From contig DPKV01000234.1 in assembly GCA_003542325.1 (NCBI GenBank), positions 2,044 through 8,863 of the forward strand: 6,820 nt of DNA, given 5' to 3'. Positions within the stretch are counted from its first letter, which is position 1. Each line of letters begins with the position of its first letter. Origin of the DNA: Anaerolineaceae bacterium. Lineage in GTDB: Bacteria > Chloroflexota > Anaerolineae > Anaerolineales > Anaerolineaceae. The notes under the pieces were generated by a model. That model was given only the letters and a program-made list of their open reading frames with translations. It was not told the origin of the DNA and did not search any database. This document shows positions 5,811-6,820 of the stretch, one piece after another. A program made the position numbers and the translations under genes.

Positions 5811-6728
5811 ATGGAAGAGAAGAAGAACCGTCACTGGATATTCTGGCTGATTGGCGTTTTGTTGCTGACAGCCGTCCTGGTCCTAATCATCCTCGCGACA
5901 AAACCCATGCCGGTAGCTTTGCTCAGTGAATATGGCCTGGGGACACTCTGGGAAGAAGGACTCCAGATGAATGAATGCGCCGAATGCCACACGACCGAGG
6001 AATTCCATTCCTGCGACACCTGCCATGACGATCACGGTTCAGTGGAATTTGCGGACGTACCCTTCTCAGAAGTCGTGGATTTCACGGGGGATGTTCCGGA
6101 CCCGTCATATCTGAAAATCAATGCCGTCATACCGGATCGGGATAACGTCGGGACTCATATCACCGTGCTTAAGCTATTAGCTGACCAGGGTGTTGAGGAT
6201 TTCGAATCCATTACTTTCATAACCAATGATGGCGGTTCCGCAACGGTTGAAGCCCAGTATATCGACGAGACAGCGATGCTGGTGCCTTACGTGGATGGCA
6301 TCCGGTTTGCAAGCGAACAGGTGCATGCCTCGTCGTGGTTGAAAGGCATCGTCAAGATCATTGTCGTTGGCACTGAACGACCGTTGACGATTGACGGCGA
6401 AACCACCTCCATTGGCCGCCTGTTGCTTGGTGACACGATGCGGGTCACCATCGAAGGCACAGATGTCATGTTGGCGGATGATAACGGCAATGTCAGCCAT
6501 GCTTTCGTTGCCAACTGGGTCCAGGGAGCCCCCCTCTTCTCACTTTTGCATAACAGTCATCCGGAAGAAGTGACCATTACTGACGCCTCTGGACAAACCA
6601 TCACCCTCTCAGGAGAAGAAATTGCGAATGCCGTCATTGCCATGATTTATGACAAGGTCACCCTTGTCCTGCCTGACCGTGGCCGCAGCGCCTGGCCCGT
6701 TGACATCATCGAAATCGAATCACATTAA
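5811..6728 (+). CDS. Membrane-anchored protein with two CxxCH motifs and two SUOX-like extracytoplasmic domains
   Basis: I do not recognise a named family for this 305-residue protein. Seen in order: a basic N-terminus, a single membrane helix (9-29) with no evident cleavage site so probably an anchor, then CAECH (56-60) and CDTCH (68-72) with extra His at 66 and 75. CxxCH is the covalent haem c attachment motif, so this may be a diheme module outside the membrane; a Zn, Ni or Fe site is the alternative. From about 90 to 187 and 188 to 305 come two domains resembling the external part of the S-component-like gene product of this operon: FTGDVPDPSYLKI opens like ISGDVSNPYAF, WLKGIVKIIVVG like AWVRNVTLLSV, QGAPLFSLL like a GVPLxxLL helix, and the end PVDIIEIESH like PITEIEIH. 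No cysteine occurs after residue 71, so a sulfite-oxidase-like Mo ligand is absent. Its position suggests an accessory role in substrate capture, reduction or release for the importer. Confidence 0.65.
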   Translation: MEEKKNRHWIFWLIGVLLLTAVLVLIILATKPMPVALLSEYGLGTLWEEGLQMNECAECHTTEEFHSCDTCHDDHGSVEFADVPFSEVVDFTGDVPDPSYLKINAVIPDRDNVGTHITVLKLLADQGVEDFESITFITNDGGSATVEAQYIDETAMLVPYVDGIRFASEQVHASSWLKGIVKIIVVGTERPLTIDGETTSIGRLLLGDTMRVTIEGTDVMLADDNGNVSHAFVANWVQGAPLFSLLHNSHPEEVTITDASGQTITLSGEEIANAVIAMIYDKVTLVLPDRGRSAWPVDIIEIESH

Positions 6729-6731
6729 CAC

Positions 6732-6820
6732 ATGAAAAAACTAAATCTGTTTACACTGATTGCTTTTTTATTACTTTCACTGAGTCTTTCTGCCTGCAAA
6801 CCTAAATGGGAAATCGAAGT
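6732..6820 (+). CDS. Start of a lipoprotein gene, cut by the window end
   Basis: ATG 6732, three bases after the previous stop, opens a frame that runs off the window after 29 codons. It encodes a lipoprotein signal peptide: MKK, a hydrophobic core (LFTLIAFLLLSLSL) and the lipobox LSAC with Cys 22, then KPKWEIEV. After signal peptidase II cleavage the product would be lipid-anchored outside the membrane. The mature start WEIEV resembles the first strand of the SUOX-like domains in the two proteins above, so it may be another such domain protein; that is inference from five residues. The lack of a strong ribosome site and the tight spacing point to the same operon. Confidence 0.75.
   Translation, partial: MKKLNLFTLIAFLLLSLSLSACKPKWEIE

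Noticed and set aside
1..6820. CRISPR array, tRNA or rRNA genes
   Set aside because: No regularly spaced direct repeats and no tRNA T-loop or rRNA core motifs were seen on either strand.

Overview
The window looks like a bacterial chromosome or metagenomic contig of roughly 50% GC. Every supported gene lies on the + strand. The gene content (a clan CD cysteine peptidase, a Cys-rich DUF3795-type protein, and an ECF-type ABC transporter with large extracytoplasmic domains) suits an anaerobic or environmental lineage such as Chloroflexota/Anaerolineae or a Firmicute. That assignment is an impression from gene style only, not a phylogenetic result.

Layout. Positions 1-1188 hold the 3' part of a gingipain-like (C25/clan CD) peptidase gene that is cut by the window start. 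A spacer (1189-1408) with two clear inverted repeats follows. Positions 1409-1790 hold a small Cys-rich DUF3795-type gene whose reading frame is broken near 1448-1457. The next 374 bases have no gene. They end in a strongly structured leader (about 2005-2156) that lies directly against the ribosome binding site of the next gene. From 2165 to the window end runs a tight operon: a membrane S-component-like protein fused to two extracytoplasmic domains (2165-3541), a double ATPase (3545-5041), an EcfT-type transmembrane coupling protein (5034-5810), a membrane-anchored protein with two CxxCH motifs and two more extracytoplasmic domains (5811-6728), and the start of a lipoprotein (6732 to beyond 6820).

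How the genes work together. S component, fused A/A' ATPases and T component form a complete dedicated energy-coupling-factor (ECF) importer. Unlike ordinary ECF systems, it carries several external domains resembling the sulfite-oxidase/molybdopterin-binding fold. These lack any cysteine that could ligate molybdenum, so I infer they bind a substrate or partner rather than act as molybdoenzymes. A separate anchored protein adds two putative haem c (or metal) sites, and a lipoprotein follows. The leader can form two mutually exclusive pairings, one of which would occlude the Shine-Dalgarno sequence, so the operon is plausibly controlled by an RNA switch. I could not match the leader to a known class. 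The ligand of transporter and leader is unknown. Candidates compatible with what is seen are a pterin or thiamin-precursor-like heterocycle (from the YkoE-like S domain), a tetrapyrrole, or a metal complex.
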